Positions 18,655-27,902 of a DNA stretch of 64,000 bases are shown here, piece after piece (the first letter of the stretch is position 1; each line of letters opens with the position of its first letter). Made by a program: the position numbers and the translations under genes. The notes under the pieces are model-generated. The model did no database searches. It was given only the letters and a program-made list of their open reading frames with translations, and was not told the DNA's origin. The DNA comes from Rhynchopus sp. YZ270_cl-10. Its lineage: Eukaryota; Euglenozoa; Diplonemea; Diplonemida; Diplonemidae. Location: positions 868,001 to 932,000 of the forward strand of contig OZ037854.1 of assembly GCA_964035575.1 (NCBI GenBank). The letters are read 5' to 3'.

Positions 18655-19592
18655 GGGTAGATAAACAAATTTATTTGTTTCTTGTCCACCGTACGTACAG
18701 AATCTCGAGATTCCCAGAAAAAAATGTTTGTTTTTAAAAATGTTTATTGTGACCTGAGCGGTACTTTAGAGTGTTTTTAGACACACTTGTGACCCCACCG
18801 AGGAAAGCAATCGGCTCGCGCAATCAAAAGAAAGCAGAGAAAAGGGAAAAAATAAAAAGGAAAAAAGTTGGGTACCGTGCGCCTGCGGCGCTACCTGTTC
18901 CCAGTCAACAACACAATTTCATCTGAAGTTGGGTTTGCAGACCTGAAAATGACCCTTGCTTACGAGTATGGGTTCATACTTTGTGAAAATTTAAGTCACT
19001 AAAATTTTGCCCATTTTTCCGTATATCCCCCACCACAGCCCGGGATTGGCTCGGAAATGCCACAAAACACTGTTATTTCCACCCCTTGATGCACAACTGT
19101 TTGAGGTGTGTTTTTTTTTGGTCCCGAAACACGATTTTTCAGACTTTCCAAAAGTGGGCACGAAGCCTGCTCCGTAACATTCAGGGCTAAGTGTGAGCTT
19201 CCTTCTTGTCAGTGAAGGGATGACCTTCGGGACTTAGCGAGGCCAGAAACATCCTCGGAAATGCTGAGCTGAGCGTGCAGAAGATCTGCCACGGAAGCAT
19301 GCAAGGCGCTATCCGCGCAAAATGTGGAAGCGTTCTGGGAGCAGTGGCGAACCGCTAAACGTACAAGAACATTATAAAAAACTGAGAACTAACATCGCCG
19401 TATCCCCCCCAATGACACCTACCATCAACGAGGCATGTGAAATCAATGTAGTTGTCTCCCTTCTGCTTGCCCCGCTCCCATGGTAGCGATTTTTTTCCAA
19501 CATTTTTTTCCCAACTAATATTTTTTTCCGTACGTACGTACAGAATTTCAAAACGTCTCGGACAAGAAACAATTAAATTTATTTATCTACCC
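18655..19592. mobile_element. PIF/Harbinger-like non-autonomous DNA element
   Basis: Terminal inverted repeats of about 33 bp: GGGTAGATAAACAAATTT at the left and AAATTTATTTATCTACCC at the right, continuing inwards through GTTTCTTGTCC and GTACGTAC. Direct TTA triplets flank it at 18652-18654 and 19593-19595. A 3-bp TTA duplication with GGG termini is typical of PIF/Harbinger and Tourist-like elements. No transposase frame is present in the 938 bp. A short open run near 19230-19360 (SEARNILGNAELSVQKICHG) is unassigned. The repeat at 18861-19066 lies inside it. Confidence 0.65.
18861..19066 (-). repeat. Dispersed repeat, short inverted copy
   Basis: Read on the - strand, this matches two parts of the repeat block in the polycystin intron: TTTTGTGGCATTTCCG through CCCATACTCGTAA (38221-38345) and the end GCGCCGCAGGCGCACGGT (about 38739-38756). 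The middle modules of that block are missing here, as after an internal deletion. Confidence 0.7.
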
Positions 19593-20275
19593 TTACAGAG
19601 ATTTTCAGCAAAAAAAGGCTTCTGAGGAGAGGCTCAGCCTTTTGCACAACGCTTTACTCTCAAAAAATAATATAAAACCCCGTTTTGTCCTCTTGTTTAG
19701 TTATTACGCTACCCCACGTCATACGCGGGGTTTGCCACCTGCTGGTGGGTTGTGACTATCTTTCATTGAAAACAGTGTGGTCATCGGAAGGGATTTTCTT
19801 CTGTGAACTAGCCCTGTTCGGTTTAGGTGGTGTGGTAGTATTGTTGTCATCATCATTACCATTATCATCATGGTTTCATGCTGCTATGCGTTGTGCACCA
19901 CACAACCCACCACTACCTTAATTTCTACCGAAAACAAGGTGTGTGTGTGTGGGGTGCTGGTGGCGCTCAAAAAATACGCTATCCCGCAAAATTATAAATT
20001 ATCGTGGATGACCGGGTATCGGGAATTACCGGGGTTTTATCACGACGGGTTTTCATTTACCGGATGATGTCCGATACCATCGATGTATACAAATTCTATA
20101 ATTTCTTCTGTTTTTTGGATGCCGAATTTTGTTTTTCAAATTCTCAAAAAAAGTGCTTCTTCTCCAACCTCACCTTCACCTCCCCCTTCCACCATCAACC
20201 CTCCCCTCTCCCTCTCCCCTCCCCCCCCCCTCCCCACTCTACCTTCCATTCCAGCCCCCATTCCAGTGATAAGAA

Positions 20276-23065
20276 ATGAGCAGAAAGTCTCTCTCTGTGG
20301 AGCCCGTGCCGCAGCAGCCGGCGACAGATGAGGACTTCGAGAACAGTCTCGCGTCGCTCGACAAGGAGCAGTCTGCGGCGAGCCACCAGCGCTGCAACGT
20401 GTGGCGCGAGCCCGGCCGCGTCCTTGTCTTCTCAGTGTACTATCTTTGCCGCCAGGCGCTTGAGTTCAGCCACTACGTGGCGACACACCCGGCCTTCTTT
20501 ATGGCGGTGGTGCCTCTCGTTATCTTCTATTCGGTATGTAAAGGGTCTCAGTTAGTATCTTGCTCTTGATTGGGTAGCAAATAATAACCGATTAGCACAT
20601 ACCTAAATGGGTTCCATTTAGGTCTTCATTAAATAGCAAAACGAAAGCCCTAACGAAAAAACCTAGCAAATAATAACTGAGATTTTCTGCTTTCAGTCAG
20701 TATGATGTCAAAATGGAGGTACCGCATGGTTGTGGTCAACGAGAGTGCTTTGCATTTCAAGTAAATTTGAATGGCCAGTTCGTTTAAGCTTTTAACGAAA
20801 CAATCGATGGTTTCAACACCACACACACACACACCTGGGGCCATATTCTGAGCAAGAATTACCCCTACTAGTTATCAAACACACACACACCCCACCACAG
20901 TACCTCCTCTGGGTGCTCGAAGGCCCCCACGTTGAGTACCTGCACCACGTCAACGCGGTCTTCCAGGACGCGCTCTTTTGGTTCTTCCTCGGCGTTGCGA
21001 GCAGCATTGGGTTTGGGAGCGGTATGCTCTGGACCACCCCCACCTCCCTTCCCCCTCTACCTGTCTAGTAAGTCTAGCATACCCAGCAAAGTTTAAAGCA
21101 ATATTTCTTTTTGCCTTTTGCAGTTACCACCAAACTAAAATGCTTGCGGCAAAAAAACACAAAAGCCAAAGCAATACAGAGAACCATCTTTTCATTAACC
21201 CCATCATATGAAACCAACCCTCTGAACTCATCCCCTTAACAGGAATGCACTCCGGCGTTGTGTTCCTGTTCCCCCACATCTACAAGGTGTGCATGGCGGC
21301 CGACGTCTGCAACACACTTTCCTTCCAAACAAATGTGTTCATGCGTGACGGGCCTGCGGAAGGTCTGAGCCTGCTGCCTATTGGCAATGTGGGGGAGATG
21401 CCTGGGTACTGCGAATGCGAGGCGGATGAGCTGGCAGCAAGCGTGGCCTTCTGGCCACGCGTCTTTGGCGTCATGAGTGCATGTGTACTGTGGGGTGCGG
21501 GGACAGCTCTGGGCGAGGTTCCACCATACTTCCTTGCACGCAAAGCAGCGCGTGGTGGGCACAAGACAGAGCTTCTGGAAGAGGAGGCGCACTCCTCCAT
21601 GCAGACCCTCGAGGCTATGAAGAAGTGGATGATCGACGTCGTCGAGCGCTACGGCTTCGTCGCCGTCTTCCTCTTCGCCAGCTGGCCCAACGCCTTCTTC
21701 GACCTCTGCGGTCTCTGCTGCGGCGCCATCCAGATGCCCTTCTTCACATTCTTCTCCGCAGTCTTCCTCGGCAAGGCGATCGTGAAGGTCGGCCTCCAAG
21801 CAATGTTCTTCGTCATGGTCTTCACAGAGTCGTACTTCAAGGTATGGAAAGAAATGTGGAGGGTACTAATACAACCAAGTTTTCAAGAGGGAAGAAAAAA
21901 ATGTTGTCATTCATACAGCTTGCAATCTCAATGATCACGTACCTGCTTCACGTGACCTGCCCCGCAGAGTGGGGTGACTGGGCATCCGACGAACTCAACC
22001 GTCTCGGTGCACTCCAACTCGACAAGTTCAAGCACGGAACAAAACATAAGGGGGAGGGTGGCAGTGCCATTGTGTCGACTGTGGTATGTTACAGGTGACT
22101 CCCCAGTCCCCACCCCTACCCAAAACGCGAAAAACCCAACACACCACAGGTGTTCCTGTTCGTGGCGCACTTCATGGCTAAGGCGCTGGAGCAGTTTGCC
22201 TTTGACTACGAGCGTGTGCGTGACGAAGAGCACATTGCCTCCCTCAAGGAGCAGGTGAACAGTGGCAAGGCGTATGTGCACTGACCTCCCTTTCTCCCTC
22301 TCCCTCTCCACTCCGCACACCACCCCCGTGGTGTGCAACCACTTTGTTGTGCAATTATATTTCGTTGTTTTTGTTGCTGATGGCCAGTCTGATGTAAAAG
22401 CCCCTCTTTTTTACTGCTACGAACCTAACAATGAGTATCGATTGGTGTCCAAGCCTGCCTGCACCTGAGGCGCTTCCAGCACCAATAGCGCATTTGAATG
22501 TGTCACACCACACCTCGGGCATCTGATGTGCACCTACCCCAACACCACCACCACCACCACCACCACACAACAGTGTCGCCATGACCCCACGTGAATCCTC
22601 CTCCAGGCCCTACTCGCTCCTCATTGTTGTCCCCGCCATCGGTGGATTCTCAGCGTGGTACTTCGGCAGTATGTTCTCTTTGCCTTGATTGTGCAGTATT
22701 TTGAGAGGAATAAAAAGGGAATAAAGAGCTCTTCGGATGCCCAGGAAAACCTCGTTTTAAAAAAGCGTTTTTTTTTAAAGCGAACGCCACCACATCCCCA
22801 CACCACAGGCACATTCGGACTGACCTTCGTGCTCCCCCTTGCAACTCTGGCAATCGCAGGCGTGTTTCTCGATCTTGGTCAGGTATGCGTGGCCCCATTT
22901 TTTTCCACACGGTCTCCCACGGTGTGCGCTTGAGCCCACAAATCCCCCATTCAGGTGCACGCCCCTGTGAGCAGTCTTGGCGACCTGTCCATTGTGTCAT
23001 ACCTTCTGTTTGGCCTGGCCTCAGTCTTGCTCCCCCTAATCCTGATTAAGGTAGAAAGTGAATGA
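20276..23065 (+). CDS. VMP1-like (vacuole membrane protein 1) DedA/VTT-domain protein
   Basis: Eight exons: 20276-20533, 20901-21021, 21243-21841, 21919-22083, 22150-22271, 22574-22668, 22809-22882, 22955-23065; 514 residues. VMP1 hallmarks are clear: SIGFGSGMHSGVVFLFPHIY (family GSGLHTFVLYLGPHI), then LWGAGTALGEVPPYFLARKA (family WGAGTAxGELPPYF), then SWPNAFFDLCGLCCGAIQMP and FGKAIVK-like FLGKAIVKVGLQ. VMP1 is an ER multi-pass phospholipid scramblase needed for autophagosome formation and lipid export. The last three exons encode two or three extra membrane segments (SLLIVVPAIGGFSAWYFG, LPLATLAIAGVFL, LLFGLASVLLPLILI), making it about 100 residues longer than the animal protein. A shorter form could end at the stop just past 22271 if that intron were retained. 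Intron 1 carries CA repeats. Confidence 0.88.
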
Positions 23066-23691
23066 TCCATCCTGCTGTCCAAAGCAACACAAAGAGGGGC
23101 TGATTTTGCTAGTGGCGCATGGTGATGAAACCATAAAGTCACGAAATCGAAAAGAAAAGAAAACAAAAACAAACAAAAAAACGCAAAATACGGAAGTCTG
23201 AGAGACTTTCTTGTGATAGTCTATATCGTGTCAAAAAGAATCGGCATTCACATTTTCAAAAAAAAAATCCCCCCTTTTTTTTACAACAAGCTTTTTTCGT
23301 GCCTGGCCTCTAGCCCCGTTACAAATAGTTTTTAAATGCTGTGTGAATACGGTACTGACGGTGAGAAAAAAAATCTGTCCTCGCGAGAAAATAAAAATTT
23401 ACAAGAAAAGTGTGTGCACTTGTATAGATTGTGCATCATGTGTCCCCCGCCCTCAAAATTGTTTCAGGAAATGTCCAGCGACGGGTTCAATCTGGGAGTC
23501 CATCCTTATCCGGATTCCAGGGTACCTGCAAAATAAAACCCCTGTGGTGCAGGTCATGTATTGTTGTTCCTGTATCCCAAAGTGCGGAACCCTCTGTAAG
23601 GGGGTTCGGTAATAGAGAGCGACTGCCGTTTTACGGATTGCCGTTTACAGGCATGTCAGATTCAAAAAGAATTTGACATTTTCTTTTATAT

Positions 23692-23732
23692 AGACGTGCG
23701 TCAGGCGTGTTCATCTTTCAAGGGTACATTTT
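23692..23732 (+). repeat. Hairpin-family element, weak member
   Basis: GACGTGCGTCAGGCGTGTTC gives a short ACG/CGT stem and is followed by the family tail TTCATCTTTCAAGG. Confidence 0.4.
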
Positions 23733-23859
23733 TCGCACCCTCTTTGCCTTCTTTTCGTTCAGAAAAGAAAGTATATGAAATAATCTTTCAACTTTTCTTT
23801 TTCCTTTTTTGATAATCTGATAGCGGTCAGCCACCACGCAAGTGGACTGCACGCAGCCC

Positions 23860-24001
23860 TAATGATGGCAGTATTGTGATGGGAGCCCATTGGAATACGC
23901 AAAATACATCAAAAAAACATCACAATACACGTGTATTGTGATGTTTTTTTGATGTATTTTGCGTATTCCAATGGGCTCCCATCACAATACTGCCACCATT
24001 A
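23860..24001. mobile_element. 142-bp near-perfect palindromic element with 8-bp target duplication
   Basis: The arms 23860-23930 and 23931-24001 are reverse complements over 71 bp with one mismatch, centred on CACGTG. Termini are TAATG and CATTA. CGCAGCCC occurs directly before (23852-23859) and directly after (24002-24009), as expected for a transposition event with an 8-bp duplication (hAT-like, or MULE-like if counted as 9). There is no spacer at the centre, so it is all terminal repeat. Confidence 0.85.
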
Positions 24002-25665
24002 CGCAGCCCCGTCACCTCACCTTGTGGAGTTTCGCTACTGGTTATAGTACCTTCATCTACCGAGCCAAAAATAAAATCACTCTCGGGGATGAAGGGGATA
24101 CTGTCTGTATGCCTGCCTCTTCAAGGCGACGGAGTATTTGTGAGGATTGGGCTTAGCGTACCAGCATTTTTTGTTTTTTTTTTGTTTTTTTTTTTTTTTT
24201 GCAACATCACTATTTTTTGTTTCTTTTCTCGCCTGCCTGAGTGGACCACAGCATCTGTACTGCTATCTAACCAGCTGTGGATTCTGAGCAGCCCTTCCCC
24301 CTTCCCCCCTGCTCCCCCCTCCATTTCTTGTTTTCCAAAGCAGATAAGGTGTCTCGTGTGTCTGACACGAACATTTTGCTTTGAGACGCAGGTTGCTATG
24401 TAAATATATGAGATTTAGAGGGAACTGAAAAAAAAAGGGCTGCACCGTGCATAGGCCTCGGGTAAACATTGTTAACTACAGTACTACAATAAATTGGTGG
24501 ATTTATCAGAATGTGTTTCATGCACAAAATCATGCCCAGCATGTTACCATTTTTTAGCAAATGTTGAGCAAGGAAAACAGCATGTTAACCCAAGGTCAGT
24601 CACCGTGTGCCCACCCCCCTCTTCCCCTCCCCCGCCTCTCCGTTCTCAGCATGTGTTGGTGTGGTTTTTGTTCCGTGTTGTCCTTGCCCCTCCCTGGTGA
24701 CGTGGTATATATGCCGGGCTTCAGTGTCTGCGTCCGCCGATGAACGGTGAGATGTTTACACTATATTTTTTTTATATTCTCCCAAGAAAAACTAGCGCTA
24801 CAGTGGAAGCTCATCCTCGGGTGCGTACACTGATACAAAACCAAGATTTCAAAACCAGCGAATCCTTAGTAAGCTCTTCTTTGACGAGATGGAGAGAAAA
24901 GCTCTAAGTGCGACGCTGTTCTGTGCAATGTAAATATCGCAATATTTTTTTTTCCCCGTTTTCCCGCCTTGCCTTTTTGTCCTCTCGTCCCCCTTCCCCT
25001 CCCCACACAACATTTTTGTGTGTGGTGTTCTGGGTGTTAGAACGTTTTCTTCAAGAACCCAACAAAAAATAAAAATGTACAAAAAAAAATATTTCGTGCA
25101 AAAAGAGGGTGAAAAAAAGGGGGACGTAACTCCATTGTGCTCTGGCCGTTGCGCTAGATGATTTGCCTATGGTTTGCTTATGGTTGATATCTCCCGATGT
25201 ACACAAGCAAAAGAAAATGCGAAAAAAACAAATTGTCGTCAATGCAAAACTTTGTGTAGTACTAACAACGCGCGTTTGAGAGTTATGTAACTAATTACCC
25301 ACAAACCTACCTTGTTGTACCTAATGTTCGGACATAACTAGGTCGTTGGAGGTATTTGACTGGAGGAGGGGGTTTTTTTTAGCCTTTCCTTCTGTGGGGT
25401 GATCTGGGGACTTTTTTTTCAAGATTATTCACCAGCCATTCACAAAAATTCACAACGAGGCGAAAACACACGTGATACACCATGTGTGGGATCTTTTGTG
25501 AATTTATGTGAATTTATGTGAATTTATGTGAATTTATGTGAATCGCTAGTGCAGGTTTTGTGAATTTTTGTGAATTTATGTGAAGGTTTTGTGCAGGTGT
25601 TGTGAATTTTTGTGAATTTATGTGAATCGCTAGTGCAGGGTTTGTGATTTTTTTTGGGTTTGCAG

Positions 25666-25859
25666 TACTGTACTGTACTGTACTGTACTGTACTGTACTG
25701 TACTGTACTGTACTGTACTGTACTGTACTGTACTGTACTGTACTGTACTGTACTGTACTGTACTGTACTGTACTGTACTGTACTGTACTGTACTGTACTG
25801 TACTGTACTGTACTGTACTGTACTGTACTGTACTGTACTGTACTGTACTGTACTGTACT
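25666..25859. repeat. (TACTG)n microsatellite, about 39 copies
   Basis: Uninterrupted pentamer array of 194 bp. No interruption was seen, so it is either young or actively length-changing. Confidence 0.97.
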
Positions 25860-25869
25860 CCCAATCCCC

Positions 25870-26244
25870 TGTGTATACTGTGTATACTGTGTATACTGTG
25901 TATACTGTGTATACTGTGTATACTGTGTATACTGTGTATACTGTGTATACTGTGTATACTGTGTATACTGTGTATACTGTGTATACTGTGTATACTGTGT
26001 ATACTGTGTATACTGTGTATACTGTGTATACTGTGTATACTGTGTATACTGTGTATACTGTGTATACTGTGTATACTGTGTATACTGTGTATACTGTGTA
26101 TACTGTGTATACTGTGTATACTGTGTATACTGTGTATACTGTGTATACTGTGTATACTGTGTATACTGTGTATACTGTGTATACTGTGTATACTGTGTAT
26201 ACTGTGTATACTGTGTATACTGTGTATACTGTGTATACTGTGTA
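25870..26244. repeat. 9-bp minisatellite (TGTGTATAC)n, about 41 copies
   Basis: Perfect 9-mer array of about 375 bp. The unit length is a multiple of three and lacks stops in most frames, which creates long artificial reading frames. Its right edge is cut by the nested element at 26245; one more TATACTGTG follows that element. Confidence 0.97.
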
Positions 26245-26574
26245 CCGTAAAAATATTTATTCTGGGCTGTAACTATTCTGAGACAGAAGTATACTGGACC
26301 GGAACAAAACTGGAACACTTGGGGTTTTTGGGGGTGTCCCAGTTTTGTTCCGGCCCAGAACAGTTCTGTTGGGGTAGAATTTTTATCCCCATTCCCACCC
26401 CACCCAGGTGCATAGTGCATCTTTGGGCAAAAAAAATTCGTCGCACTCCTCGTTTTTTTTGACAAGGCACGGATACCCCCCCAAAACGATGCTGGTACGG
26501 AACAAAACTGGAACAATCGACGATTTTTTGGGGTGTTCCAGTTTTGTTCCGGCCCAGAATAAATATTTTTACGG
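26245..26574. mobile_element. 330-bp TA-flanked miniature element with internal hairpins
   Basis: The termini CCGTAAAAATATTTATTCTG and CAGAATAAATATTTTTACGG are perfect inverted repeats and TA flanks both ends (26243-26244, 26575-26576), as in Tc1/mariner-type miniature elements. Inside, two separate hairpins are each built on CGGAACAAAACTGGAAC and its complement, with a third small hairpin between them. It interrupts the 9-bp minisatellite, so it is younger than that array. Confidence 0.85.
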
Positions 26575-26576
26575 TA

Positions 26577-26690
26577 TACTGTGAAATTGACCAAAAACGA
26601 GAACTTGTCCATTTCGGCAAATTGACCCCACCACTGGCCGGGCGGATTCCGGAAATGCAAATGCCGTCGTTTAAACTGGTAGAAACACGG
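26577..26690 (-). repeat. Dispersed repeat module, inverted copy
   Basis: Reverse complement of the module around 38595-38700 in the polycystin intron: GCATTTCCGGAATCCG, TGGTGGGGTCAATTTGCCG and TTTTTGGTCAATTTCAC-like blocks in the same order on the - strand. Confidence 0.7.
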
Positions 26691-27305
26691 GTAATCGGTT
26701 ATGCACCACACCAAAAACCAAAAAAAAAATCACAAAAAAACACAAAAAAACACAAAAATTTACAAAAATTCACAAAAATTCACAACGAGGCGGAAACACA
26801 CGTGATACGCGGGTGTGTAGGTTTTCGTGAATATTTGTGAATATTTGTGAATTTTTGTGAATTTTTGTGAATGGCTAGTGAATAATCTTGAAAAAAAAGA
26901 CCCCAGATCACCCCATTCTGATTCATTAAAGCCAAAAATACCCAAAAAAAAGATTATAGGAAAGTGGAGATTGCACAACTGTTGGCAACACAGCCAAGGC
27001 AACTACACTACTCCAAAACAATTTATCAAAATAATAATTGGGCATTCTTTTAGCCAAATAGGAAGAACAAGAACAGCTATTATTGCCCCCCCAGTTAATT
27101 AGCAATTACTCTTTGTTTAGTGTAGATGGAACACCTATAGCAAAAGAGAGGGAGAGAGAGAGAAAATTTTTTTTATAAAAACCCATCTGCAAGCATCCTA
27201 GCCTTTTTGGGTGATGTGTTGAGGTGAGATACTGTGATTTTCTTGTGCAATGTTGTAAATACCACAATTCTCTTTTTTTTTAATATGATAACTAATTGTG
27301 ACCAA

Positions 27306-27350
27306 GGTGACTAACAAGCACGAGAGAGGCTTACGATCATCTAAAACAAT
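27306..27350 (+). repeat. Hairpin-family element
   Basis: GTGACTAACAAGC, ACGAGAGAG, GCTTACGATCATCT: the stem is shortened to AAGC/GCTT and the CGAGAG loop is kept. Confidence 0.6.
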
Positions 27351-27431
27351 TTTTTTTTATCTTGCCAAAACAACAAACCTTTCTGCAAACATGTGATCGT
27401 TCAAAGGGTGGGCAGGGGGGGGGCACAGATT

Positions 27432-27536
27432 ACCGTAACCGTAATATATCTGGACCATAAAATGTTACAACTCTCGGAAAAATTTAAAAAAAGTTCCAGA
27501 ATTTTTTTATGGTCCGTGTATTGTGTGGTTGCGGTG
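27432..27536. mobile_element. Imperfect fold-back of about 105 bp
   Basis: ACCGTAACCGTAATATATCT then GGACCATAAAA at the left pairs with TTTTATGGTCC then GTGTATTGTGTGGTTGCGGT at the right, with mismatches. Possibly an old miniature element; no clear target duplication. Confidence 0.45.
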
Positions 27537-27902
27537 CTTCTTTTTTTAATTCTGTCTTAACAAAGAGCGAAAAAAAACACAACACAACACACACACACAC
27601 AAGATGAAGTTCAAAAAAAAGTTTCCTCAACTGTTCAAATCCAACCACTATACGTGAAAGAAACCTCCCCCCCCTTCCCTCCTGAGCTGTCCTGCTTCCA
27701 CAAGATATTGTTCAGTTCCTCTCTACCACCTCTACTGGCACCCACCCCCCTCACCACAACCCAGAACACACACACAGCGCTACACATCCCCAAACCCCCG
27801 ACCTCCATAACCACCATAATGCGGGTCTAATTTTTTTTTTATTTTCTTTTTTTTTTCTCTTTCAATAATTTGCCTCGCTGTGCTTTCTCTCTCTAAGGCA
27901 CC

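Larger units (their letters stand above)
18595..20275. other. Intergenic region dominated by a transposon-like element
   Basis: Most of it is the inverted-repeat element at 18655-19592. From 19593 to 20275 I see no gene. The final 120 bases are a C/T-rich run leading to the VMP1-like start codon. Confidence 0.6.
25395..26915. mobile_element. Composite 1.5-kb inverted-repeat element holding minisatellites and a nested element
   Basis: The ends TGGGGTGATCTGGGG and CCCCAGATCACCCCA are inverted repeats continuing about 55 bp inwards (CAAGATTATTCACCAGCCAT and its complement). Direct TTCTG pentamers flank it at 25390-25394 and 26916-26920. Inside are TGAATTTATG-type repeats, a pentamer array, a 9-mer array, a nested element at 26245-26574 and a dispersed-repeat module. 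No genuine gene: the long frames here only reflect repeat units free of stops. Confidence 0.75.
23066..27902. other. Gene-free repeat-rich region
   Basis: No protein-coding gene is supported over 4.8 kb. Named contents are the hairpin-family elements at 23692 and 27306, the palindromic element at 23860, the composite element at 25395 and a fold-back at 27432. The remainder is A/T-tract sequence in which I recognise nothing. The final 80 bases before 27903 are T/C-rich. Confidence 0.65.

Noticed and set aside
25666-26244. CRISPR-like regular repeat array
   Set aside because: The units are contiguous without spacers, and the genome is eukaryotic.
25524-26714. Long open frames on both strands (for example CVYCVYC and STVQYSTVQY type products)
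   Set aside because: They are produced by 5-bp and 9-bp tandem arrays without stops; no start context, no splice structure, pure repeat composition.
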